Shown here: piece by piece, positions 10,370 through 21,310 of the stretch
Layout: the number at the start of each line of letters is the position of its first letter
Position numbering within the stretch: the stretch's first letter is position 1
Assembly: GCA_019925105.1 (NCBI GenBank)
Contig: JAHGAU010000008.1
Span: forward strand, 1,837,380 to 1,901,379
DNA from: Niebla homalea
Taxonomy: Eukaryota; Ascomycota; Lecanoromycetes; Lecanorales; Ramalinaceae
Length of the DNA: 64,000 bases
Direction of reading: 5' to 3'
The notes under the pieces: generated by a model
Databases searched by the model: none
What the model saw: only the letters and a program-made list of their open reading frames with translations
What the model was told of the DNA's origin: nothing
Made by a program: the position numbers and the translations under genes

Positions 10370-12526
10370 ATGGATACGACACAGGAGTCACCAGCTTTGG
10401 ACCAACTCGCTACTGACTCACCAAAGAAGATTGAGGCGCGCGATCATTACAGCCCAGGTGGCTCGGATATTTCGGAAAGCGAGAACGATTCTTCGGGTTT
10501 GGTCAGCTTTGTAGATATCGATCAGGAGGATATCTTCAACGCGGCTTTACACCAGCTTGCGCTCAGCAATCGTACCTCTGTCAACTCCAAGCTCTGTGAT
10601 CTTTGCAGAAAATGTATTGGAGACATCATCACGGGTGATTGTTTCATGGAGGCGGCCTCAAACCGCCGCTCAAGATGGTCGTACGAGAAAACACCGATGA
10701 AAACACCGATGTTAACACCGACATCCCCGCGGGGTAGAACTACGAGCGAATTGAGCTTTAGGTTCTATGAAAACATACAGTCCGTGGAAGCCTCCGCTCT
10801 TAGACAGTGTGAGCTTTGCTTGCTAATCACCCGAAAACCTTGGCAATCCTGCTCGGCCCAGATGTACATATCCGTGATCGGGCTTCTGTCGGGTTCAGAA
10901 GTCACGATAAAGGATACCACAAAAGAGGCGTGGATGGTCGTTACCTGGATGCGTGGCAAGCTTTATCGTCAGGACTTTTTCCCTTACGTGCAGGAAGTTG
11001 ACCCCTGGGTCCTTAATAGCAAGCAGCAGGAGTGGCAAATCCGGAACACAGGATCCGATGAAGTAATGGATACTGTTAGATCTTGGATGTCCGAGTGCAT
11101 CGAAAAGCATCCTTTATGCGCACGAAAACCTTCTCCCTTGCCCACCAGAGTCATTGATGTCGGTCAGTCTGACAGCTCGGCCGACCCATACTTGTTCGAA
11201 AGCGACGGTCTAGTGGCTCCGTATCTTGCCGTCAGCTACTGTTGGGGCTCTGGGAAGAGGTTCATCTCGACATCCGACTCGATTGCCACCAGGAGGGAGG
11301 GTTTCATGGTCGCAGAACTTCCTCAAACGCTTCAAGACGCTATCTCTACCACCCGTAGACTCGGCATTAGATATCTCTGGATTGACGCTTTATGCATCAT
11401 TCAAGACGACCACGACGACTGGCAGTCCGAATCCTCGAGTATGAGAGCAGTTTATCGCAACGCTTTGTTTGTGATTTCGGCCTTGGATGCTTGTCATAGT
11501 GACTCTGGGATGTTCTATGACAGAAATGCGCTGATCTCTGATGAGACGAGTGCAACAGGTACTGGTTTATCCCTTCGAGAAAATCCATTGTCACCGCTCC
11601 GACAGAATCCACTTAGCGAACGCGCCTGGGCTCTTCAAGAACGCTTCGTGGCCACGGCATCCTTGCATTTCACGAGGCGGAGGTTGTGTTGGGAGTGTCG
11701 GACCTGCAGTCTGTTCGAGGACGGATTGAGGCGAGATCATCACCCAGTAACCAAAGCTTTCCCGAAATCGTATTGGCGAGGTCGTCGTGATGTGACACGG
11801 CCAATAGATGTGGTAGATTGGTATCATTTGGTCCATCTTTATTCGAGCAAACAACTATCTCACACTTCCGACAAGCTTGCCGCTATCGCTGGATTGGCGA
11901 CAGAGTTCGAAGACCAAGGATGGTGTCAAGGATACTTTGTGGGACTGTGGAGAGGCGACCTACAGCGTGGTTTACTATGGAGTGCGTCGCCTCGAAGGCA
12001 ATTTGAAGGGCACAATATCAACCCGCAATATCCATCCTGGAGCTGGGCTTCATCCGAGGGATCTGTTTCCTGGGATGATTTTAAATCCAACCAAGAACGG
12101 ACTCCAACTCGTTACGACAGCGACCTTGAAGATATGCGTGTTGAGTTGAGCGACGATAGCAAGACTGCCACATTAGTACGAGGATCCATCACGTTCACCG
12201 TTTTCATGCTCTTGCTCAGTAATGATGAGCTCGTGCCACCTTACATCGAAGAATCGCGCCAGGCTCAGATTCTCCGAAAACGCGGACAAGGCCTGCTCGA
12301 GTTTCCAACAAAACGGCCTTGTTGGCTCGCCAGAATGACTACCTGGAAGTTCGTGGCAGGTCTAGAACCAAGACTAGCGTTCTTTCAAACCCATTTCCTT
12401 CTTCTCGAAGAGGTGCGTGATAAGGACGTGTTTCGCAGGGTTGGCACTTTCGAAATAACCCACTACGTTGCTGATGAGCAACTGACCATCCATGAGATGT
12501 TGTGGAAGGAGGTCACAATCATATGA
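10370..12526 (+). CDS. HET-domain heterokaryon-incompatibility protein
   Basis: A single-exon protein of 718 aa from ATG 10370, the first ATG in a frame left open upstream. Residues about 70-175 contain a Cys-rich segment (CDLCRKCIGD, later CELCLLI). The HET domain begins near residue 285 with LAVSYCWGSGKRF and continues through LPQTLQDAISTTRRLGIRYL, WIDALCIIQDD, MRAVYRNALFVISA, and near residue 415 ERAWALQERFVATASLHF. These are the standard blocks of the Pfam HET family, which acts in fungal non-self recognition and can trigger cell death on fusion of incompatible hyphae. The C-terminal half (PSWSWASSEGSVSW) is also typical of this subgroup. The specificity partner cannot be read from the sequence. 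No frame lesion is seen, in contrast with the second HET gene at 23413-24815. Confidence 0.92.
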   Translation: MDTTQESPALDQLATDSPKKIEARDHYSPGGSDISESENDSSGLVSFVDIDQEDIFNAALHQLALSNRTSVNSKLCDLCRKCIGDIITGDCFMEAASNRRSRWSYEKTPMKTPMLTPTSPRGRTTSELSFRFYENIQSVEASALRQCELCLLITRKPWQSCSAQMYISVIGLLSGSEVTIKDTTKEAWMVVTWMRGKLYRQDFFPYVQEVDPWVLNSKQQEWQIRNTGSDEVMDTVRSWMSECIEKHPLCARKPSPLPTRVIDVGQSDSSADPYLFESDGLVAPYLAVSYCWGSGKRFISTSDSIATRREGFMVAELPQTLQDAISTTRRLGIRYLWIDALCIIQDDHDDWQSESSSMRAVYRNALFVISALDACHSDSGMFYDRNALISDETSATGTGLSLRENPLSPLRQNPLSERAWALQERFVATASLHFTRRRLCWECRTCSLFEDGLRRDHHPVTKAFPKSYWRGRRDVTRPIDVVDWYHLVHLYSSKQLSHTSDKLAAIAGLATEFEDQGWCQGYFVGLWRGDLQRGLLWSASPRRQFEGHNINPQYPSWSWASSEGSVSWDDFKSNQERTPTRYDSDLEDMRVELSDDSKTATLVRGSITFTVFMLLLSNDELVPPYIEESRQAQILRKRGQGLLEFPTKRPCWLARMTTWKFVAGLEPRLAFFQTHFLLLEEVRDKDVFRRVGTFEITHYVADEQLTIHEMLWKEVTII

Positions 12527-14826
12527 ATAGGTAAAATGTAGAGTCCATATCGCTCTCCAGGTAGATGGTGAAATCTGCATTGCTTCATGTGCTACAAGTT
12601 ATCCGAGATCTGCTCTTCACAAGCGGGAGATCTGGGCTACCGGTGCATCGAATATTCTATATCTATCCTATCGTATACCTGATATCTCAAGTCAGATACG
12701 TTTGCGATCGGCTTCTTATTCATATTCCGGACCTGTAGCTCCAAGTTGCCTTGCCTCGCTGACAGCTTCCGAATGTGTTGCGCGTCTGTCGACGGGTCCA
12801 GTTTTTCGGCTTCGGTTTGCCGCTCGATGGAATGTGGGCTGGCGGACTGATCATGCTTCTGCCTTTCAATAAGATACGGGATCATTTAGAGGAAAGTTCA
12901 GAGCAACATAAGTTACCATCAAGAGCCTTTCAACACCATCGCCAGCTCTGACGCTGGCGCTATGCTCATTTCATATCCGGTTAGTAGCTAGAGACGTGCT
13001 ATTTTATGTAGCAGTATCCTTAAGCTAGATGCTGGAGTTGGCTAAAGGAGTCGTTGTAACAATCGATGACAGCGAAGCCGAGCTGTATGGTGCAAGGTTG
13101 GGGAAGACCATCTGTTCATTGCGCTGGTCCAGAGATTGTCGGGCGTCGCAGTCTTGAACTCTACGACTGTGGACTACTCGTATTCGGGCGTACCGGCAGG
13201 AACACTTGACAGACAGTCGCTGCCATAGCAGCGCCATGATAAGGTCGCAAAGAGGCACAATATGTCACACTATTCCGGGAAATCCTCGAGGCGTAGTGAG
13301 CGCGCTGTTTCCATAACAGCACATCCAAAATTTCAAAGACGGTGCGCTGCGTGATGGGTACGCACCGACGGGTGTAGCCAAAACCTCCACGCCCGGCCGC
13401 AATTCGGGTGCGCGCCCGTTGAATCAGGACATGAAGTGATTGATAAAAGAAACGCGATTTGAAGGCCTTAATTTGGAGCGCAATGGTCCTCCGTCAGCCA
13501 CCTGGCTTGTCGTGTTGTCGAAAGCTCAACATAAAAAGGATTTGGATCAAGTTCACAATCCTAGGTTTGAACGAATTTGATTCCGAATCACCCTGCGCAG
13601 CTGTGAGCTCTTATACAATTGGAATTTGCTTTTGGATGGACTTGTTGAGGTCCAATTTGTAGTCTCTCGCCAGGACGGATTGCTGGCACTGCTTTCCTTT
13701 GAAAAGATATCAACAAGACATATCACACCCAGCTACAGGAACATTTCCGGCAATTTGTCAAGCACGCCGAGCTTTGACTGAGTGGCCCATCAACCAAGAA
13801 GGGCTCATACGCTGCTGGAAAAGCACACCTTGATGTTGATCAAATTTCAGTCTGTCGGACCGTGTTTAGAGGAGGATGTCAAAGCGAGGCGCCTATCTAG
13901 ATTTAGGACACTCGTATTAATGCACAGGCCATCAAGAATACAAGTAAGTTGCCACTCGCTTCACGGATCAAAGACAAATCGGAAGGTCTGCCGGACATGA
14001 GTGAATTCTCATGCTGACCACTGCCACCCGTCAACCCGCGTCAAATACTGTCAGACCGTACTTTCGAACCTTTCAAGGCTAAAAGATGAGGAATGTGGTT
14101 GAAGACCACTTTGCCGGCCTATTACCAGCTCCTCTTCCATAAGACACACTCTCGCAGCCAGACCCCTCAGTCGAGGAGGGAGACGAGGATTGGAGGGACA
14201 GCTACGAGGCTGAGAATGTGGGTCATGGAGCAACGTATGGTACTTGAAGATGATAGCTGAGAATGCGGTAGGTGCTCAGTGGCATTGAATTGAACCTGTG
14301 AGGGGGTTTAATGCTAAAATGTAGTTCTATGAGTGGAATCCCTTCACGAGCCTTTCTGACTAGAGGCTTAAGCGTCGACTTCTAAAAATCACTGTGTCTC
14401 TGTTCATTACGTTGTCGGACTCACAAAATAGCGTTGCAATCGATATTCAGCATGCATATCGAACACATGCTCAAGTAGGTGTTTCGTCCTAGCAACACTC
14501 ATCCCACCTGCTCAAACTTGAAAGTTGTCCAATGACCCACGATATAGGGCTGACATTCTGAACCTCGGGGTCGCTGTGTGACCTCTGCAGACGCGACTGT
14601 GGCAATGAATATCTCCGCGCAACAGAAGGATCATGACATCACTCCTGTGTTACGCGATACCACGACCATATTCCCTTGACACTGTGGAACGTCGTGAAAC
14701 GTTGCGATTTCAACGTCCTCCCGTCCTCTTTCTATTGTGTTCTCTCCCCACTGTCCTACGCAGGGTTGAGAGTGTATCCACGGACATTACTCAATCAGCA
14801 AGGCTCTATCGCAGAAGTCCAAGGCG
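12527..14826. other. 2.3-kb interval without a supported gene
   Basis: The longest reading frame is an 82-aa minus ORF (12637-12885) with a Glu/Lys/Gln-rich, possibly helical sequence. It has no family match and I do not call it. Other ORFs (13025-13258 minus, 13782-14000 plus, 14051-14233 minus) look random. No tRNA or clear repeat was noticed. Confidence 0.4.
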
Positions 14827-15645
14827 ATGGGTGACAGGCCCAATACAGAGCGCCGCGCAGAAGCACTATGTCCGCAGCCAACCTCTGGACAAGTGACGAT
14901 AGCTGAGGGTGGGAACCTCTTCAAGGTTGCTCCCGAGCTGCGCCAGATGATCTACGAATACTACTTCACAGGAGAACGGCAGGAGACGTCGCCCGGCAGT
15001 TTATGGGAAGGAGAGTCACGTTCAACGCTTTTACTAAAAGTCCCTTTGCTGCGAACCAATAAATTCGTCCGCGCCGATGCTCTCCCCGCTTTCTACAAAT
15101 GCCACATATTTCGCATACGCCACCCTCCTTACAGCCGGCCGGAAACGCAACTCTCAAGAATGATGACAGCCGGGATCCAGCCCATAAGAAACGTCGAGCT
15201 TCTGACTGCTGGTCACGACATCGAAGATATCGTCTCTCAGCAACCGATAGCTCCCTACTTGCAAGGCTTCCTCGACTCCTTTCCGGAACTCCGGTTTTTG
15301 GCACTACATTTCTGTTGTAAGAGCTCGTCAGGCCACTGGGAGGGTGACGGTCCTCCCCGACATGGCACCGATAGCCCAGCGATTTATGGACTACTAGCTC
15401 AGCTGTTGGAACGTCTGGATCACCTGAAAATTGTCTTGTATCACCGGAAGGACGATGATGGGAAGGGTCTCCACTCCTTGGAGAGAATTGCCCCGAGATC
15501 ACGGTGGATCGAAGAATCTACGGGGGATGCGGCTGGAATTAACAAGGGATCTTCGAGGACTGTCTGGTCTTTGCGATGCTCTGAAATTCCCAGCGCTCCA
15601 GCGAATGCAGCGAACGAAATGGAGATTCAGACAGGAGATCCGTGA
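14827..15645 (+). CDS. Uncharacterised fungal protein, LPxEIRxMIY family, copy 1
   Basis: A 272-aa protein. The N-terminal FKVAPELRQMIYEYYF is the motif that opens many fungal F-box-like/2EXR-type proteins of unknown function (usually LPxEIRxMIY). Conserved blocks shared with the paralogue at 16970-17692 are ESRSTLLLKVPLLRTNK, ADALPAFYKCHIFRI, FPELRFLALH, YGLLAQLLERLDHLKIVL and a closing TVWSLRCSE. No enzymatic motif is seen. The family is usually expanded and lineage-specific in Pezizomycotina; a role in protein interaction is inferred only. The start is the first ATG ahead of the conserved block. The paralogue lies in opposite orientation 1.3 kb downstream, so the pair is convergent. Confidence 0.7.
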   Translation: MGDRPNTERRAEALCPQPTSGQVTIAEGGNLFKVAPELRQMIYEYYFTGERQETSPGSLWEGESRSTLLLKVPLLRTNKFVRADALPAFYKCHIFRIRHPPYSRPETQLSRMMTAGIQPIRNVELLTAGHDIEDIVSQQPIAPYLQGFLDSFPELRFLALHFCCKSSSGHWEGDGPPRHGTDSPAIYGLLAQLLERLDHLKIVLYHRKDDDGKGLHSLERIAPRSRWIEESTGDAAGINKGSSRTVWSLRCSEIPSAPANAANEMEIQTGDP

Positions 15646-16969
15646 AGTCGTAGCCAGATCATCAGAAGTAGCATTAACCCGGCAAGATGTTTGGTAGATT
15701 GGGCACAGGACAGTGGCTTGGTGTTTTGGTGAAAGAGACTTGGATTCTCAGTGCCCATCTTGGATCCTGAGGAAGATGAGACGAAAGGGAAGATCTAAGA
15801 AGAGTCATTGGATACGCTCTGAGGCTCAAATAACCCAAATGTTTGCCATAATACAGCAGCTCGATTGTCCCACACACAACAACTTTCTGCTCCTCTCATC
15901 GCTTGTCTTCAAGCTCCTGCGTTGATAGCCATTCGAATCTGCGAGCCCAAAATTAACTTTGGAAGCATCCTCTATTCAGGTCCTGCGTATTCGAGAGGAA
16001 CCCTCTCTCGAGGATTACATCTGCAGCAGATCCACTATCATAATACTGCATTTGCTTAGACACCTTCCCAGCTCTGACACCCCTCGCAATACCAAGGAAG
16101 AACTCTCAGACTTCCATTTAGATGTACTTCCACCTCCATTCCAGCATGCAAGCGTCCAGACAGTTGTTTACCATTCTCTTGAGCTTCCATCTGTATGATC
16201 TATTTCTTTCCGAACCCGCATTCTCCTTAACGCGAATGCCTCGAGGAACCCCAGCCCATTATCCTTCTCGTCCAAGGCATGGTGCAGCACAATCCCCAAT
16301 TGATGGAAGCGCTCCTCTTTGAGCCGACGGAGAAACCGGGGTGGCGGTGAACTTTGTTTTTGAAAAGCGGTGTGGATCACCTGGGAGGTGAAGAAGAGGC
16401 CGAAAAAGCGGAGGTTGGGGAGCTATTTCAAGAAGCCTCGTAAGGAGCCAGCTATCACAGATCCCAAGCATGGACTTCGTAATCGTGTGGAGACGCAAGC
16501 TCGACATGCTTCACAGGTTGAGGACCGGGCGACGGGATTTTGAATACCAGGGAAACACTTCATAGAAGTAGTGCATCCGATGGTGCCAGACTGGATCTGT
16601 AGTGCGGAAGCAATGGCATTTATGGAATGTTGGTAATGCATCATCTTGAATCATGTTTCATAAAGGGATATTCCTATGACAGAAAAGACAGGGTGCCATG
16701 GAACGCATGGGAAAGAAGCTGTCGTATGGGAGACCGTGGGACCAATACAGCACTTTGATCGAGTCCACTGTCCACACTAATTCTTGAGAAGATGTTATTT
16801 GCAAGGTTTGTGAATTCGTACAATATATCCAAGAAAAGAATGGTCGTCAAGTGGAAGTAAGATACCGTGAACGTCTCATCCTTGCTACCCGGTACTCCAA
16901 CCTTGAACACCCTTTCTTTAACTATGAGCCCTGAAAAGCACCTCAAGCATGTGCTTTCATACTCTTCAA
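15646..16969. other. Spacer between convergent paralogues
   Basis: About 1.3 kb. Protein-like fragments appear on both strands (for example 15959-16198 plus and 16168-16380 minus) but none carries a recognisable motif or links into a gene model. It should contain both terminators. Confidence 0.35.
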
Positions 16970-17692
16970 TCAGGTCTGCCCCAACACGCTTATGTCAGTT
17001 TTCGAGTGCTTGAAAGACCAGACCGATCTTTGACCTTCCTTCTCGCGTCCTCCCTTTACAAGGTCCCTGCTTTCCTGGCTCCACCCCGTTTCTGGGGCGA
17101 TCTTGCCTAGAAAGTCTAGACAAGCGGTCTCCATGCCTTCAACATGGGGCAAGACGATCTCTAAATGATCCAGCCGGTCCGCCAGCTGAGCTAGTAGTCC
17201 GACGACCGTCGAGTCATAAAAATCAGGACAGAAGTTTTCGTGAGATGACACTCGTAGGAACCGTAGATTGGGGAAATTGTTCAAAAGGGCACGGAGATGA
17301 GACACCATCCTGTCATCTCCAGGCCTTAGGAAATATAACAAACAGGGTCGCACAATCTCGACTTTCATCATGGGTTGAGGACCAGAGTTCAAGAGCCTGG
17401 ACATTGCGCCACGTGATCCGCCCGCCCAATCTGGATCTATGATGCGGAAGACGTGGTATTGAAAGAAGAAAGGTAGGGCGTCTGCGCAAACGGCTTTGTT
17501 TGTTGATAGTATATCTATCTTGAGGCGGACTGTTGAGCGAGAGCTGCCGAATCGCAGGCTAGCTAGGCTGGTTTCCAGCCTTTCGTGACTGAAGTAGTCG
17601 TGGTAGATCATTGCGCGGATCTCGAGCGGTAGACTGAGGAAAGTGGTGCGGCCTGGCTTCTTGATTTGATCGTGTGTCTGCGGTAGATCCAT
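16970..17692 (-). CDS. Uncharacterised fungal protein, LPxEIRxMIY family, copy 2
   Basis: 240 aa from the ATG at 17692 (MDLPQTHDQ), chosen because the conserved block FLSLPLEIRAMIYHDYF follows 17 residues later. The frame is open further upstream to an ATG at 17947, but that extension is Ser/Pro-rich and not conserved. Shared blocks with the copy at 14827-15645 are SSRSTVRLKIDILSTNK, ADALPFFFQYHVFRI, FPNLRFLRV, VGLLAQLADRLDHLEIVL and SVWSFKHSK near the end. Identity is moderate rather than high, so this is an old duplication followed by divergence, not a recent copy. Function is unknown. Confidence 0.7.
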   Translation of the reverse strand: MDLPQTHDQIKKPGRTTFLSLPLEIRAMIYHDYFSHERLETSLASLRFGSSRSTVRLKIDILSTNKAVCADALPFFFQYHVFRIIDPDWAGGSRGAMSRLLNSGPQPMMKVEIVRPCLLYFLRPGDDRMVSHLRALLNNFPNLRFLRVSSHENFCPDFYDSTVVGLLAQLADRLDHLEIVLPHVEGMETACLDFLGKIAPETGWSQESRDLVKGGREKEGQRSVWSFKHSKTDISVLGQT

Positions 17693-18612
17693 ATCGGCTA
17701 TTTCGGTGGTACGGGAATGCTTGATGATTGGTAGAAAGAAGTGGCTTGGGATTCCTGGAGTGGAGCTTGACCTAGGTAGTGATGTCGCTTCCTCTCTCCT
17801 GGAGCTTGATAAATTGAAGCTGCAACACTTCGGAACGAAAGTGGTACTGGCTGGGTATTTATTTAAGAAGAGTATTGTTCGATGCTCAATTGTTATTCCT
17901 TGACTCATATGATTTGCGGAGATAGAAGGGACGGAGACAGAAGGCATGTAGTGGCTTGAACTCAGTATATGGCAACCTTATATTTTACAGACGTTACGTC
18001 TTGCGTCCACGATGACTGGGGCTTGCTACACTCATCGACAGCCAAAGATGTGCGCCAACAAGGCTCTATCTGTTCGGCTATGACTGTGGTGAATTCATAT
18101 TACATTCATCGCGTCTGTGAGAACTCTCGAGGCTTTCACGCTTTTGCTACTTCTTGTGTACTGTTGTATGAAGCATCTTAACGTCTGCAGATTTCCTGAT
18201 CTATAGATGTGATACGCTTGGGGAATTTTGTGGCCATCAATGTACTTGCAATTGATTTCAAAAGGTGGTTCTTCGGGAATCACGCTTAGGCGGCTGTTTT
18301 TATTCCTCATCACGAATCGATAACACTTTGCGAAGCTGTTCCCTCTCGTAGCACCAGGAGAGTGTTCCGACGTACGTCGTTCAAGCCACCGCTGACATCA
18401 TTAATTGGCTACTGGGGATTTGCCTTAGTTGGATGACCAATTCACGCGCTAGCACGTGAATATCAGGTGGTACATAGATTACGCGTGATCGTCCTTTGCT
18501 GGGGCTTCCATTCTGCAATCTTACATTCAACCAAGATTCAGGAATATCCACGCTTTTGAAAATGCCGCAAGCAACACCCCAAGCTGTAAAGACACTGACC
18601 TCATCAGCAATT
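17693..18612. other. Intergenic region with extended N-terminal frame
   Basis: Holds the alternative 5' extension of the minus-strand gene (17693-17947) and the promoter region of the two-exon gene at 18613. Nothing else supported. Confidence 0.35.
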
Positions 18613-19117
18613 ATGGCTGAAGGCTCCGGCAAGAGTGATTGGATCCTTGTCGTGGGCTCGAATCCGGACTGTTTGAAAATCGATAGACAAAAGAGATCGA
18701 AGTTGGAGGGTAAGTGCCTACACCCTACGCTTCCTATTGCAATAGAGATAGTGCTGAGGTCTGAGGTCAGACAAATTCTACTACAAGATTGGTCGAATCC
18801 CAGAGGATGCAGGTTCCCTCGTTTTTTACGTCGGCGAGGAGGTAGAAGAAGAAAACCTCCCGGGCAACTATACTGAGCACTCATCATGCCCAGCGAGCGC
18901 TGTTTCAATCAACCTTCAGCGTTTTGGCAAGTGCAATGACGTCTACTGCCTGCTCGATGAAAGAGGGGAGATGCCGGCCCCGGAAGAGAGATTCAGGATG
19001 AAGACAATGGTGAGGGTGAACAAATTGACGGTCGAGAAGATCCTTGACGCCATCGCCTACGTGGAGCATGCTGTGAAACGGTTGGGAAGGTCCCAGAACA
19101 AGGTCACCAGTCAGTAG
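18613..19117 (+). CDS. Two-exon orphan protein, 147 aa
   Basis: Exon 1 (18613-18709) begins MAEGSGKSDWILVVGSN and ends at a consensus donor GTAAGT (18710). The intron (61 nt) ends at CAG 18768-18770, with a GCTGAG branch-type site about 13 nt before it. Exon 2 (18771-19117) joins in phase and encodes a balanced, folded-looking sequence: KFYYKIGRIPEDAGSLVFYV, then acidic VGEEVEEENLP, VSINLQRFGKCNDVYCLLDE, and a C-terminal helix with VEKILDAIAYVEHAVKRLG. The total is 444 nt. The alternative acceptor at 18758 would also keep frame and add four residues. No family is recognised. The opposite-strand ORFs across the same region are shadows. The phase-perfect canonical intron and codon-like composition support a real gene of unknown function. 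Confidence 0.65.
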
Positions 19118-20071
19118 AGCTTGGAAGCTAGATCCAAGCGTGATGATTTGAAAGCTTGAAACAGTCGCCATAGACTATTGTCACCTTGGCCAGCTGGCCG
19201 TTTGGAAGTGCTGGGGGGGTTGGTTGTGATACTAGTCGGCAGAGCCTCGACCGGGCAATTCGTGAGATGCCGGAACACTTCTCAATGGGCGTGGATACTA
19301 CTTCACGAGTGTATCATCTTCGAATACAAGACTAGATGAATGATTCAACATGTGGTAGATATTGATCCCCAGCCGCCTTTCATACTAATGCCACACGACG
19401 TCCCGCAAAATCATGTTAGATCTGCACACTGCATAATGTTTCCTTAAGTGACTGACACACCAGTATGTTTGGAAGCCCAGCTGGTGAAGTCCCGGTCTAC
19501 AAGCATGACTACGTCATCACTATAGGCGCTAATCGGAAACGTCGGTGCCTTCCAACCCCCCAAACCAGCCCCTCTCAACCCATACTGAAATCTCCGAATA
19601 TCCCGCGGTCGATCGCGCCAGTCCAAGGATCCGCGATGTCGCTTCCGCTATCTGACCCTTTCCTCTTGAACGCTCCACCAGCACCGTCGCTCCTCGATCC
19701 TATCAACCCACCGCCCAGCGCTAGAAAGCATTAATCTCCATTCCAGCCGTGCCGTGCATTACCTCTGCCATTATCCATGCGGCATTGTTCCCTGAAATAT
19801 CTCGCGTGGCGGCATATTTACGAGAAAGTAGCGGAGTGGTGCAATTGTCGCTATGCTCAATCTTTCCCTTTTACGATACCGCCGCCATGGGACTGGATGC
19901 AATTGGGTGTTCTGCAGCACGAGATTTCTGCAGCGACGGAAAAGGTCGTGAAAAGGGGGATGCGGTTTGGTAGGTATGTATTTAAGTCAACATGAGCCAA
20001 TTGTAAGCGCGGGCAAGCGAACGTCAGTATAATGTACAGGTGGCGCGGTGCTCCACCCTACCCCCACTGAC
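19118..20071. other. Fragments of coding-like sequence, no complete gene
   Basis: On the minus strand 19720-19440 two short protein-like blocks (containing SDSGSDIADPWTGAIDRG, and SAYSDDVVMLVDRDFTSW) lie in different frames. On the plus strand 19777-19995 a short ORF (containing HIYEKVAEWCNCRYAQ) ends at a stop. Each could be a remnant, but none has a recognised family or start. Confidence 0.3.
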
Positions 20072-21310
20072 CTACTGACTTGGATTTAACTCCTCGTACT
20101 CAGGAAGGACCCAGCCGCCTTTCTCCTCCCTCGAGAAACCAAAAAACAGATCAGGAATCTTCAGCCAACAAAGCACACCGAGGACGAAATGAAGGATCGC
20201 GACCCCCCATTGTGATTCCGGAATGGCCAGTTTCACGAACCAAGGACTGATCTTCTGGATCTCATCTACGAATGGCCGCAACACCTCATCATACCTCCTC
20301 AAGGCCTTTGGGAGGTCATGGCTATTCTTGCAGATCTCCCCGGCCAACACGTACGCGCCCACGAAACTGCCTGTTGTACCCATTCCGCTGACGGGACTGG
20401 GGCAATGGGCGGCGTCACCCAACAGGACCACGCGGCCCTTGGACCAGGTATCCGTCTTGACCTGCACGACTTCCTGACAATACCAATTCTGTGTCGTCTT
20501 CATCCCTTCCAGGAAGAGGGGGACCTGCCATCCCGCATCCTTGAACTTGGATGTCCAGAATTCCTTTTGCTGTTCTGGCGAAGCGCGGGCCATGGCCTGC
20601 ATCTCTTCGGAGTCATTGTGAGTCTTAAGGAAGAGGTAAACCTGCGTCTCGGTTTCGCTGTGGCTGCGCCGAAGGATTATACGGCCACGTGCGGCGTGGT
20701 AGGAGGGCTGGATTTTGCTGTAGGTTTCGGGGGTGGTGGGGATGAAGTAGTATGCTATGTTTAACCCAATCCGAAAATACGGGTCTGGCGCATTGGGTGG
20801 CAGGATAGCTTTGCGGATGCGCGACCCCTGGCCGTCGGCGCCGACGAGAAGGTCGTATGTACCGGTTGTGTTATCGGAGAAGTAGGCAATTACTTGTTGA
20901 TCGCCTTGCTCAAAGCGCTCCACGGTTTTGCCGAAGATGTAGTCCACCTTCTCCTTTGTGGCGTCGTAGAGGATGCGCACCAGGTCCCCGCGCATGATCT
21001 CGTATTCGGAGGTCCCGGCCTGGGCGCCTTTGCCGGATCTGTTGGCGAGGAAGGTAGCTTTGGCCTTGCCTTGTGAATCTATAAAGGCCACACCATCCTC
21101 CTCGACCAGGTGGCGGCGGATGGTGGGGAGGAGGCCCATGCGCTTCACGACCTGGATACCTTGGGCGCGAAGATCGATCTGAGCGCCCCCAGCGCGGAGG
21201 GCGGAGAAGCGTTCACAGACTGTGACCTGGTGGCCGGCTCGGACAAGCCAGAAGGCCAGGGCAGGGCCGGCACAACCGCCGCCGCATATGAGAATGTGGA
21301 GAGGAGGCAT
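20072..21310 (-). CDS. FAD-dependent aromatic-type monooxygenase
   Basis: 412 aa and intact. The N-terminal ILICGGGCAGPALAFWLVRAG (residues 6-26) is the Rossmann GxGxxG FAD site, with the acidic ribose-binding end at VCERF (31-35). EIMRGDLVRIL (104-114) carries the conserved Arg. GADGQGSRIRK (157-167) is the DG motif, and RVVLLGDAAHCPSP (293-306) is the GD motif contacting the FAD ribityl/pyrophosphate. This set defines group A flavoprotein monooxygenases (PHBH/TetX/salicylate-hydroxylase type), which hydroxylate small organic substrates with NAD(P)H and O2. The substrate is unknown. The last 50 residues include a hydrophobic stretch (GVAILHFVLGVLCWLKI) that could touch a membrane. No biosynthetic partners lie immediately beside it. 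The start follows an A/T-rich 5' region and precedes the Rossmann motif directly. Confidence 0.9.
   Translation of the reverse strand: MPPLHILICGGGCAGPALAFWLVRAGHQVTVCERFSALRAGGAQIDLRAQGIQVVKRMGLLPTIRRHLVEEDGVAFIDSQGKAKATFLANRSGKGAQAGTSEYEIMRGDLVRILYDATKEKVDYIFGKTVERFEQGDQQVIAYFSDNTTGTYDLLVGADGQGSRIRKAILPPNAPDPYFRIGLNIAYYFIPTTPETYSKIQPSYHAARGRIILRRSHSETETQVYLFLKTHNDSEEMQAMARASPEQQKEFWTSKFKDAGWQVPLFLEGMKTTQNWYCQEVVQVKTDTWSKGRVVLLGDAAHCPSPVSGMGTTGSFVGAYVLAGEICKNSHDLPKALRRYDEVLRPFVDEIQKISPWFVKLAIPESQWGVAILHFVLGVLCWLKIPDLFFGFSREEKGGWVLPEYEELNPSQ

Noticed and set aside
18381..19171. Two minus-strand ORFs (18381-18908 and 18905-19171)
   Set aside because: They are antisense to the two-exon gene at 18613-19117, lack motifs, and the plus-strand model has a canonical intron and coding-like composition.
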